A stretch of 38,387 nt of DNA from an uncultured Clostridium sp. (GTDB lineage: Bacteria > Bacillota > Clostridia > Christensenellales > Borkfalkiaceae), in contig USMU01000007.1 of the NCBI GenBank assembly GCA_900555925.1, positions 1 to 38,387 of the forward strand. Direction: 5' to 3'. Positions 1 to 8,129 of the stretch are shown one piece after another. Position 1 is the first letter of the stretch, and each line of letters opens with the position of its first letter. The notes under the pieces were generated by a model. It did not search any database and was not told where the DNA came from. It was given only the letters and a program-made list of their open reading frames with translations. The translations under genes and the position numbers were made by a program.

Positions 1-2
1 AT

Positions 3-1142
3 ACGCCCGACGACCTTCTCAATTTCGCGCGATTTATCAAGATTACCAAAAATTCCGACCAAAATAACCTGACTTGTTTCGGCTTCTCGACCGCGGGTGA
101 GCAAAAGGACTTCGGCGTTTTGGGAACATGGATTCCCTTGATGTATGGCTCTGTATGTCAACTTCCTTGGGGAATTTATTTCGACGAAGAAGGGAACGTG
201 GATTTCGGCATTACGGACGGAACGGAAAAGAAGATGCTCGATTTTATTTCCACGCTCATCAAAGAAGAGCTTATTGAACCGAATTGGTATTATCAGAACG
301 CTTCGCAAAAGACGTCCACCGCGGGCAAAATCGGTATCGAATGGTATACGGGCGAACTGAGCGAGACGACGCAGGCTTATTATACGAGAAACAATATCAT
401 AGACCCCGCAACGGGCGAGGTTTACGATACGAAAGATTGGTGGGAAACCTACCCCGTTCCCAAGGATCCTGCCAGCCCTTACGGCGGCTATCAGCCTTCG
501 GACGGCTTCCTCGGCACCATTATCACCGTTTCCGTAAAGGCTGCTAACGATGCGGAAAAAATGCAGAAAATTATTAAATTCCTCGACGACCTCGCAATGA
601 CAAAGACGGAAAACGCCGACGGTACGGTGACTTATAACCGCTCAAAGGCCTATGACGCACTTCGTTGGGGGGTGGGGATTGAGGACAGCCTCAATTTCCA
701 GACGATTGAAAATTCCTCTCAGGTGTATATCTATACCGGCGATGAAGCGGGAGGAACGGAGCGGTCCTATCGCTCGCAATACCCCGGTGCTTGGGATTGG
801 GGAATGTTTTTCCGCTCCACCGACGACGGCGTAGTGCAGGGGACTACCTCGCCCGTAGTCACTTCTATCGTCAATAAGGTTATCGAACACGATTCCACGA
901 CGGCAGGCTATAAGCGCCGTTTGCAATACGGCTCGGTTCTGAAACTTGATTCCTCCGTCATTTCGACGCTGACGAAGAAAATGCAGGAGTTTGAATATAA
1001 GTACGTCAACGACAAAAATAAGACTGCGGCAGCCGCTCAAAAGATGTACGATGATTTTGTCGCGGACTGGAAAAAGAGCGGAGGAACGGAGCTCCTCAAA
1101 GAGGCAGAAAAGCAATTCCGTTCTTACGGCTGGATAAAATGA
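3..1142 (+). CDS. Extracellular sugar-binding protein of an ABC importer (5' truncated)
   Basis: The reading frame is open from the first complete codon at 3, so the N-terminus, including any lipoprotein signal, lies outside the window. The 379 visible residues resemble the C-terminal lobe of family 1 extracellular solute-binding proteins (LipO-like, carbohydrate class). Visible signs are aromatic-rich segments (GTWIPLMYGS, DTKDWWETYPVP) and the late helical stretch DAEKMQKIIKFLDDL, where the family usually places the hinge and C-terminal helices. Such proteins capture an oligosaccharide outside the membrane and deliver it to two permeases, which would be expected upstream. The next gene starts 18 bases after the stop, so this is probably the end of the transport part of the same operon. 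The substrate cannot be told. Confidence 0.8.
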   Translation, partial: TPDDLLNFARFIKITKNSDQNNLTCFGFSTAGEQKDFGVLGTWIPLMYGSVCQLPWGIYFDEEGNVDFGITDGTEKKMLDFISTLIKEELIEPNWYYQNASQKTSTAGKIGIEWYTGELSETTQAYYTRNNIIDPATGEVYDTKDWWETYPVPKDPASPYGGYQPSDGFLGTIITVSVKAANDAEKMQKIIKFLDDLAMTKTENADGTVTYNRSKAYDALRWGVGIEDSLNFQTIENSSQVYIYTGDEAGGTERSYRSQYPGAWDWGMFFRSTDDGVVQGTTSPVVTSIVNKVIEHDSTTAGYKRRLQYGSVLKLDSSVISTLTKKMQEFEYKYVNDKNKTAAAAQKMYDDFVADWKKSGGTELLKEAEKQFRSYGWIK

Positions 1143-1160
1143 GGGAGGGGAAACCGCAAG

Positions 1161-2513
1161 ATGATGAAGAAATTTCTTTCGCTATCCGCTGCGGCGCTTT
1201 TAGCGTTCAGCCTGCTTTCCGTGCCCGCGATAGAAACGGGTGCAGAGGCGCCCTCCTCCGATGCCTCGCCGTATGTTTTGGATTTTTCCGACGAAAATAT
1301 GGCGGAGAGGCTCATGCCCGTGTATGTCGCTGAAAATGCGGCTAAGGGGGAAGATGAGGCTCTCTCGGAACATTGGTTGTCGGACACAAAGGCGGGCACG
1401 CTGACGAGAATCAACGACGTCGGCGGGAAAGACGTTACGGGGAATTACGCGGCGCTCTATTTCAAGGATTGTTACCTTCGATATTTTGAACTCACGACGG
1501 AAATAAAAATCGGAGCCGCGGGACTCGAAGGAATTATTTTCGGCAACAAGGATATGTCTTTGAGGCACATGGCGAGCGGGAACGGCGTCTATTTCATGCC
1601 CGACCCGTGCGTGGAAGTAAAAGGACTTACAATCAGTAAACCTGCGACATCTTCAAAATTTGCGTCAAAGGACGATTTTTATAAATTTACCGTAGCCGTC
1701 TGCGAGGAATATTTCCGCGTATATGTAGACGATGTCTTGCGGATAGATACCCAATATCCCGCCGAACTTATCGAATACGGAAGAGTGGGACTGTTCACTG
1801 CAAATACGGCAGGGGCTTTCCGCGGAAAGGTGGAAATCTATCCTTTGACGGCGGACGGAGAAAGACAGAGCTTTGAGAAAGCGGCTTTGGTGGAAGGGAT
1901 CGAGGCCGAAGAAGAAACGATTGAAATGGAGTACGGAGATGACCCCGTAAAACTCGGATATCGTATATTGCCCGAAAACAGCGCCGAAAAGGCAGTCCGT
2001 TTTCTGTCGGAAAATCCCGATGTGGCGACGGTAGATACAGACGGATATCTGCATGCGTTGAAGGAGGGGACGACGGTTATCCAAATGATTACGAAGGACG
2101 GCGGTTTTATCGCGGAGACGGTAGTACAGGTGACAAAGACGATTCCCGAAATCGCAGGGGTGACCTTGAATGTCAATGACGCGGCTCTTTCCGTCGGAGA
2201 AAAATTGTATCTCGAAGCGGGGTATTATCCCGCCGAGGCGGAAAATTTGGGCTTCAAGTGGAGCAGTTCGGATACGTCGGTCGCTATCGTCAACAACGGA
2301 ACGGTAACGGCGATGGGAGAGGGCGAATGCGTGATTTCCGTGCGTGACTATTACGGAAATTTCAAGGCTGAATGCAAAGTCGTCGTGGGAACGAAGAAAT
2401 CGGAATCGGAGGGAGGCTGTAAATCCAACCTGAGCGGTATTTCCGCGGCAGCCGTGGCGATGCTCGCGGCGGCAGGATTCTCGTTAACAGCAAGGAGGAA
2501 CAAAAATGGGTAA
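1161..2513 (+). CDS. Exported LamG-like / bacterial Ig-like surface protein with Gly-Cys C-terminal anchor
   Basis: This is a 450-residue protein with an N-terminal signal peptide (about 1-28). Residues about 35-232 look like a concanavalin-type (LamG/DUF1080-like) beta-sandwich. Two Big_2-like Ig domains follow (about 240-325 and 333-410), each with the typical pattern SENPDVATVD or SSDTSVAIVN then a G(E)G(T/E)..I motif. The C-terminus has a Gly-Gly-Cys, a hydrophobic helix and a basic end (ARRNKNG), matching the tails of the proteins at 8130 and 11274. No catalytic motif is visible, so a role in binding glycan or displaying other proteins at the cell surface is an inference. The ribosome site AGGGAGGGG lies just before the ATG, and the stop overlaps the next start by 8 bases, which argues for translational coupling. 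Confidence 0.75.
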   Translation: MMKKFLSLSAAALLAFSLLSVPAIETGAEAPSSDASPYVLDFSDENMAERLMPVYVAENAAKGEDEALSEHWLSDTKAGTLTRINDVGGKDVTGNYAALYFKDCYLRYFELTTEIKIGAAGLEGIIFGNKDMSLRHMASGNGVYFMPDPCVEVKGLTISKPATSSKFASKDDFYKFTVAVCEEYFRVYVDDVLRIDTQYPAELIEYGRVGLFTANTAGAFRGKVEIYPLTADGERQSFEKAALVEGIEAEEETIEMEYGDDPVKLGYRILPENSAEKAVRFLSENPDVATVDTDGYLHALKEGTTVIQMITKDGGFIAETVVQVTKTIPEIAGVTLNVNDAALSVGEKLYLEAGYYPAEAENLGFKWSSSDTSVAIVNNGTVTAMGEGECVISVRDYYGNFKAECKVVVGTKKSESEGGCKSNLSGISAAAVAMLAAAGFSLTARRNKNG

Positions 2514-5028
2514 GAAAGCGGCGGCATGCGCCTTTGCTGCAATTTTGGCTTTTACCTGCCAAAGCTGCGGGAAGAACGGGACCTCGCAAAACGGCGGCGG
2601 AAATTATATCGGGACAAACATGAAGGAAATCGTATACGAGGAATCCCAAAATCCGAGAAAGACGGGCAGTAACGTCAATCTCGTCATTCCCGTTTCTTCC
2701 TCCGCGGTGACGGGCGCAAAGCTGACGGCGTACGTCATGCTGGATACGGCGCTCGAAAATTATAACTATTACGTAGTGGATTGGGGGGACGGGACATGGA
2801 GCTATAACGGTCCTTACGTCTATGACGACGAACATAAAGTGCTCGGAGAAGTCTATCACACTTATAAGAAGGCGGGTACATATGCCATACGCGCTTGCGG
2901 AGTCAATCTGGCGCTCGGAACCTTATACGGCTGGACGGAGGCACAGTATCTGAAAGTGACAGGTGCTGATTATACGGGGAACATGATAAAATCGGTCAAA
3001 CCGATTTCTTCGGGAAACCGTTCGTCGGAAACGGGCGCGGAAAAGATTGCGGATAACGATAATTCGACCGCTTGGGAGAGCGAGGTTTCCGATTCCGTCG
3101 CTTCCGACGAATATGTGGGTTATCTGTTCGATAAATACTACACCTTGGATACGCTGGAAGTGAAAATTCCTTCCTCGCTGTCCGTATTCCCGTCCAACAT
3201 TTCCGTGGAGTATACCACGGACGGAGGGGAAAATTGGTATATGCTTCCGCATTACTATTACGTTCTGCCAAATTCGGAAGGACAGTATTCCTGTATCATG
3301 AATTTTCCGAATCCGAAAGGAGCAACGCTGGTTCTTCCCCTCGACGGAATAACCGCGAACGGAATCAGGATTCGTTCCCTGATGTACCCCGTGGCGAGCT
3401 CGGGCGTAAAGTATTTCAGCGTATCCGAAATGCGGGCCTACGGGACGGACGAAATGCCGCTTTATACCTCTTATGACGGATATTATAACGCCGACCTCAG
3501 CAATATGTGGGCTATTTTCGGACTGGCTCAGACGGAACCGAGAATGTACAATTCTCTGCGCGGCGGCGCCACGAACGTGGAACCTTTCCGTTCCGGACAG
3601 ACGATGACCGCTTCCGTGGAATGGATGGCTTGGAATGGTCAGAAACTCAATTGGAGCGGCTATGACGACGCCATAAACATTCACGTCAATTCCCTCAAAA
3701 ATGCGGTTTACGGAGGAGACGGCTGGTATTACGACGAGAGCGACAAGACCTATAAAGTCGATACTTCCGAATACGACGATAACAAACGGGACGACGGCTA
3801 TATCTGGGCGACGGAAAGTGCTCCGCAGCACCTCGGAGAACAAAACCACTATACGAACAATTCCTCCCTGATCATCGCTTCGAGGGATTATCTTCTGACG
3901 GGAAACAATACGGCGGGCTTTCTCGATTCGGTCAATGCAAAGGGGCAGAAGATGATAGATAAGCTCCGCAAAGCCATGGAATATATGCTGATAAATCTCA
4001 ACGGGGATTCCGGACTCATGACTATTTACGATCCGAGAAACGACGGGACGGTGCACGGACTTTCGTCCAACTATTGGGATTCCCTGAACTTCTTCGGATA
4101 TAATTCCTCTTATGAAAATATTCTTTTTTATCAGGCTGTTCTTGCAATGTCCGATATCGAAAACTATCTCGGCAATCCCTTAGACGCGGATTATTATACG
4201 GATCTCGCGGAAAAAATTAAAAGGGTATTCAACGAAACTTTTTGGGACGAGGAAAAGGGCAGATATATCACCTCTATAAACATCAAAGGCGACCGCTTGG
4301 ATTTCGGACTTACGTTCGTCAATTTCATGGCGGCTTCGGCGGGGCTTGCAAACGAGGAGCAGCTCGAACAAATTTATTCCTGGGTGGACGGAGAAAGAAC
4401 GATAGAAGGGGATACCTCGACGGGGGAGGATATCTATAATTTCAAAGTCTCCGCGCGCTCCAATACGGTGGCGGTGGAATCCGTGGAGGAGGACGGGCTA
4501 CACTACTGGTGGTATAACGGGCATTCCTTTAACGACGTTCTGCCCGGCATGTGGGGAGAGTACGGTCTGCAAATGCAGAACGGGGGAACGATTTTCTATA
4601 CCTCTCACTACGATATTTCCGGCCGCACGGGGTTATCCGGCGACAAAGCAATGGAGCGGTTCAACGTCATTATGGACGAATTTCATAAGGATCAGCTCCG
4701 CCGCGACCCGAGGACTTCTTTCGGCGTCTATCAGGTGAGCATCAACGGGGAATTTCCCGAAAGCGGCTTAGTGCCTTTGACGTTCGTGACGGATATTGTC
4801 GGAATTACGCCCGATCTTTTGGGATTGAAAATAGAGAGCTGTCTGCCCTCGGATATGACTTATGCGGGAGTAAATACTTACGAATACGGCAACAGAACTT
4901 ATTCCATAGAGGTGAACAAGACGATTTCTCAGCCGCAAGTGACGAAAGAGAACGGAAAATATTACGTCAAATTGCCCGCGGGAAAGACGTGGTATATCAC
5001 GCTCGAAAATAAGCTGATAGAGGGGTGA
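2506..5028 (+). CDS. Lipoprotein with PKD-like, discoidin-like and (alpha/alpha)6 glycosidase-like domains
   Basis: This is an 840-residue protein. The N-terminus is a short basic signal ending in QSCGKN, probably a lipoprotein, although the residue three before the cysteine is Cys rather than Leu. Residues about 65-150 resemble a PKD domain (DWGDGTW, then HTYKKAGTYAIRA). Residues about 155-325 resemble an F5/8 type C (discoidin) carbohydrate-binding domain. The rest looks like a six-hairpin (alpha/alpha)6 barrel, with SSNYWDSLNFFGYNSSYENI, FNETFWDEEKGRYI, GDTSTGEDIYNF and WYNGHSFNDVLPGMWGEY. These are conserved-looking segments of the fold used by many glycosidases, but I cannot assign a GH family or name the catalytic acids. 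The ribosome site AAGGAGG is 7 bases before the ATG. The likely role is hydrolysis or binding of the imported glycan at the cell surface. Confidence 0.75.
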   Translation: MGKKAAACAFAAILAFTCQSCGKNGTSQNGGGNYIGTNMKEIVYEESQNPRKTGSNVNLVIPVSSSAVTGAKLTAYVMLDTALENYNYYVVDWGDGTWSYNGPYVYDDEHKVLGEVYHTYKKAGTYAIRACGVNLALGTLYGWTEAQYLKVTGADYTGNMIKSVKPISSGNRSSETGAEKIADNDNSTAWESEVSDSVASDEYVGYLFDKYYTLDTLEVKIPSSLSVFPSNISVEYTTDGGENWYMLPHYYYVLPNSEGQYSCIMNFPNPKGATLVLPLDGITANGIRIRSLMYPVASSGVKYFSVSEMRAYGTDEMPLYTSYDGYYNADLSNMWAIFGLAQTEPRMYNSLRGGATNVEPFRSGQTMTASVEWMAWNGQKLNWSGYDDAINIHVNSLKNAVYGGDGWYYDESDKTYKVDTSEYDDNKRDDGYIWATESAPQHLGEQNHYTNNSSLIIASRDYLLTGNNTAGFLDSVNAKGQKMIDKLRKAMEYMLINLNGDSGLMTIYDPRNDGTVHGLSSNYWDSLNFFGYNSSYENILFYQAVLAMSDIENYLGNPLDADYYTDLAEKIKRVFNETFWDEEKGRYITSINIKGDRLDFGLTFVNFMAASAGLANEEQLEQIYSWVDGERTIEGDTSTGEDIYNFKVSARSNTVAVESVEEDGLHYWWYNGHSFNDVLPGMWGEYGLQMQNGGTIFYTSHYDISGRTGLSGDKAMERFNVIMDEFHKDQLRRDPRTSFGVYQVSINGEFPESGLVPLTFVTDIVGITPDLLGLKIESCLPSDMTYAGVNTYEYGNRTYSIEVNKTISQPQVTKENGKYYVKLPAGKTWYITLENKLIEG

Positions 5029-5032
5029 GCAA

Positions 5033-5827
5033 ATGAAACGATTATCCGGATTATTTTGTGTTGCTTTGGCGACTTCGCTTCTTCTGTCTCCGTTCGGCTG
5101 CGGAAGCGGAACGGCTGTCGCGGAAGATGCGGCGGAGGATACGGAATGGGATAGCGAAATCGGTTTCGATTCATTGGCGGAGATAGAGGAAAATTTCGCT
5201 TTTCATTTCGTTTCCACGCAGAACGAACGCCGCAGCGACGAATTCAATTATAGTTGGACGCTGGTCGACGGCGCCGTACAAAGAGTTGGTAATATCGACG
5301 CCTATTCCGATACGGTAAATATCGCCATCATGACATATACGGGGAACGTATACAGCGATTTTGAGCTCAGCGTAGACGTCCGTTGCGGAACGTCGACTTC
5401 CTATTGGCCCGTCATCGGTATCCGTCAGCAGATACCCGGGAAATATTATACGACCGAGGGCGGAGGAACTGGCGTATTCATGCAACAAAACGGAAAAATC
5501 ACGCTTTGGGGGCCTATATCCGGCGGGATCGTGGAAAAGGATATCCCGGATATCGATTCCTATTATCCTTCGGTATGGCATAATATCCGTATTTTGGCAG
5601 TCGGGACGGTCTTGACCGTATTTGTGGACGGAAAAGAAGTGCTTTCGTCCTCGGTTCTTTCCACCGATTACGTGAAGGGCTATATCTCCCTGCAATCGGT
5701 AAATAACGATTGCTCTTTCGATAATTTCAAAATTCGGGATCTTTCTTCGGCGACCGAGATTTCCAATGAAGAAAACCGTTATGAAAGGGCGGACGAGGGT
5801 ATTCCGCTGGACGATTTGATTAAATAA
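5033..5827 (+). CDS. Lipoprotein with a LamG/DUF1080-like beta-sandwich domain
   Basis: This is a 264-residue protein. The signal ends in SPFGCGSG, so Cys22 to Cys24 is the likely lipidated region. After a short acidic linker (about 25-55) a single domain fills the rest. It has the order of strands typical of LamG or 3-keto-disaccharide-hydrolase-like (DUF1080) domains: SWTLVDGAVQR, YSDFELSVDVRCG, WHNIRILAVGTVLTVFVDGK and DNFKIRDL near the end. The same fold is predicted in the proteins at 1161 and 11274. No active site is recognisable, so glycan binding is the best guess. It starts 4 bases after the previous stop and ends 13 bases before the next gene, so it is within the operon. Confidence 0.72.
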   Translation: MKRLSGLFCVALATSLLLSPFGCGSGTAVAEDAAEDTEWDSEIGFDSLAEIEENFAFHFVSTQNERRSDEFNYSWTLVDGAVQRVGNIDAYSDTVNIAIMTYTGNVYSDFELSVDVRCGTSTSYWPVIGIRQQIPGKYYTTEGGGTGVFMQQNGKITLWGPISGGIVEKDIPDIDSYYPSVWHNIRILAVGTVLTVFVDGKEVLSSSVLSTDYVKGYISLQSVNNDCSFDNFKIRDLSSATEISNEENRYERADEGIPLDDLIK

Positions 5828-5840
5828 AAGGGGAAAGTTT

Positions 5841-8108
5841 ATGAAGGCGAAAAGAATTTTTATTTTTACGATGTGTCTCATGATGGCGTTTGCCGCCGTT
5901 TCCTGCGGCGGCACGGGAACGAACGACAGCGGAAGCGATTCTTCATTACAGGAGAGTAACTCCTCTATGACGGAAAGTGATTCTGCCACGGGCGAGGATT
6001 CCGTTTCGGACAGCGGTTCGTCATCTCAAATCGAGGAAGATAAAACGCCGTCGATTCAACCGTCCTCCGCCGTCGCCGATTTAGGTGAGGAAGAAGCTGA
6101 TTTATCCTTTACGGTGAAATATAACGGCGGAACGTTCTCCGAGCTTTTGGTGGACGGAAAAGCAGTCCCTTCGTTGGGATTTGAAAGGCTGGCTTCCCGC
6201 CTGACGTTAAAGGCTTCCTACTTAAAAACTCTGTCTGCGGGCGAACATGTCTTTACGCTCGTGACGGACGGAGGAGCGGCCGAATTTCTCGTCACGGTGG
6301 AGATAGACGGAATTAACTTTACCGATACGGAAAGAGTGAAAAAATATTCCGTGGCGGACGTCGGATTTTCCGTAGATTTCGGCGGCGGGATACCGGCAAA
6401 GGTTACCGTTTGCGGGGCCGAGGTCGGCGGAGGCGCTTGGAGTTATTCCGACGGAAGATTGACCTTCAAAAAGGCCTATCTCGAAACTCTTTTTGACGGC
6501 GTATACGATATCAGGATTTTCGACGGCGAAGGAAAATACGAAAATTGCGTCATCATTAAGGGAATGGAAATAAACGAACTTCTGCGCTTTGATTTCGACG
6601 CTTTTTCTTCTAAGGTCAACGGATTCGGACAGGATTTGGAAATTTCCGAAGACACGAACGGAATCGCCGGAAATTCTTGTCGGATCGTCAATCAAAAATC
6701 GGGAACTTTGCTCAACATCGGTGAAGGGAATATCGATTATTCCTTTACGGAAGGAGAAAAATATGCGCTGTCCTTTGAACTTAAATTGGAAGAGATCGTC
6801 GAGGGAACGAGCAGTGTATCCGATTTATTTATTCCCGTATATTTCAAAACGGCGGCCAATAATGCCGATATCGGTTTTATTCGCTATAACGAAACGGACG
6901 GATTATATTTTACCGCGGAAAGCAAATGTACGGCTTATTCGTTTACCGAGATCGACGGTATCTGGCGGTTTTACGCCGAATTTGTATACGAAAGCGGATT
7001 TACTTCCTTTGAACTTCCCGTCTGGATGCAGTCGTCCTTTCTCATCGATAACATTCAGATAGCCCCCAAGACCGGATTTATGACGATTTTGGAAAAGACG
7101 GAAACGGAGGTGGCTGCGGGGGCATCTGAGGACCTCGTATTCGATTTTGGAGAGGTCTCCGTCATAGGCGCGTCGATTGCGGGAGAGGCGCTTCCTGAGG
7201 GAAGCTGGTCGGCCGCCGGTGGAAAGTTTATGCTGGACGGGGAATATATCGCAAATCTGACGGCGGGAAGCGTCAATAAAATTACAGTCTATACTTCCCT
7301 TGGAAAACAAAATATCGTCGTTCGAGTCAATAAATATTCCCTCGGCATTACAGGGGAAAACTTCAATTATGCTTTGGACGGGAAGGATATGCTCTTTGAG
7401 GTACAGACTGCGGGGTATTCGCTTGAAGAAGCAGAAATTTCCGATTCCCGAGGGACGCTCGTCAAAGGGACGGATTATCTCGCGAACGGCGCTTCGCTGA
7501 CCTTAAAATCCGATTATCTCGAACAGGTGGTTTTGCAGGAAAAATTAAATATAAAATTTGCGGAAGACGCCGTTTTGTCTTTCGAGGTGACCTCCGATAA
7601 AATGCTGTTTGTCGATTTCGATTCGTTCAAGGCTCCCGAAAAGGGGTTCGGACTCGGTTTTGTCGCTTCGGAGACAGACGGAAGGGACGGTAAAGGCTGC
7701 CGTTTGGTGAACGAAAATACCGCTACCTTTTTGGCTCTAGGCGGAAACTTCTGTCCCATGACGTTTGAAGCGGGAAAGTCGTACACCGTGGAATTTGATA
7801 TTAAAATCAATTCGGTGAACTTTGATAATTTCGTCATTGAAGGAAACAGCTGTTATATGCCGATTACGTTCGGGACAGGATATGATGTCACTTTTATAAG
7901 GCTTTCGAACGATGGACAGGGCGGTATCGATATGAAGAACGAAACGCAGTCCGTGGGAACGGAATCGAATATTCCCGTAAAGGGGGAGGACGGATTCTAT
8001 CATATTTCTTTTAGCTTTGTTCCGACGGAAGCTTGTACTACGTTGACCTTTGACGTATGGATGGCGAGCGATATCGTCGTAGATAATATCGTTTTGATGA
8101 GAAAATAA
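5841..8108 (+). CDS. Lipoprotein with duplicated X2-X2-CBM-like architecture
   Basis: This is a 755-residue protein. The signal ends in AAVSCGGTG, so a lipidated Cys near residue 22 is likely, followed by a Ser/Asp/Glu-rich linker to about residue 65. The remainder is a duplication. X2-like Ig repeats lie at about 75-155 and 163-240, then a galactose-binding-like domain at 247-410. The set then repeats, with X2-like repeats at 414-497 and 500-584 and a second galactose-binding-like domain at 588-755. The two large domains align by eye: LRFDFDAFSSKVNGFG with LFVDFDSFKAPEKGFG, then GNSCRIVN with GKGCRLVN. The X2-like repeats share LTLKASYLKTL, LTFKKAYLETL, FMLDGEYIANL and LTLKSDYLEQV. No catalytic domain is visible. 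This is probably a two-headed surface glycan-binding protein of the operon. Confidence 0.72.
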   Translation: MKAKRIFIFTMCLMMAFAAVSCGGTGTNDSGSDSSLQESNSSMTESDSATGEDSVSDSGSSSQIEEDKTPSIQPSSAVADLGEEEADLSFTVKYNGGTFSELLVDGKAVPSLGFERLASRLTLKASYLKTLSAGEHVFTLVTDGGAAEFLVTVEIDGINFTDTERVKKYSVADVGFSVDFGGGIPAKVTVCGAEVGGGAWSYSDGRLTFKKAYLETLFDGVYDIRIFDGEGKYENCVIIKGMEINELLRFDFDAFSSKVNGFGQDLEISEDTNGIAGNSCRIVNQKSGTLLNIGEGNIDYSFTEGEKYALSFELKLEEIVEGTSSVSDLFIPVYFKTAANNADIGFIRYNETDGLYFTAESKCTAYSFTEIDGIWRFYAEFVYESGFTSFELPVWMQSSFLIDNIQIAPKTGFMTILEKTETEVAAGASEDLVFDFGEVSVIGASIAGEALPEGSWSAAGGKFMLDGEYIANLTAGSVNKITVYTSLGKQNIVVRVNKYSLGITGENFNYALDGKDMLFEVQTAGYSLEEAEISDSRGTLVKGTDYLANGASLTLKSDYLEQVVLQEKLNIKFAEDAVLSFEVTSDKMLFVDFDSFKAPEKGFGLGFVASETDGRDGKGCRLVNENTATFLALGGNFCPMTFEAGKSYTVEFDIKINSVNFDNFVIEGNSCYMPITFGTGYDVTFIRLSNDGQGGIDMKNETQSVGTESNIPVKGEDGFYHISFSFVPTEACTTLTFDVWMASDIVVDNIVLMRK

Positions 8109-8129
8109 ATAGAAATCGGGAGGAAAATT

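Noticed and set aside
2923..4056. 377-codon open frame on the minus strand
   Set aside because: It is antisense to the discoidin/(alpha/alpha)6 protein, without a ribosome site or recognisable motif.
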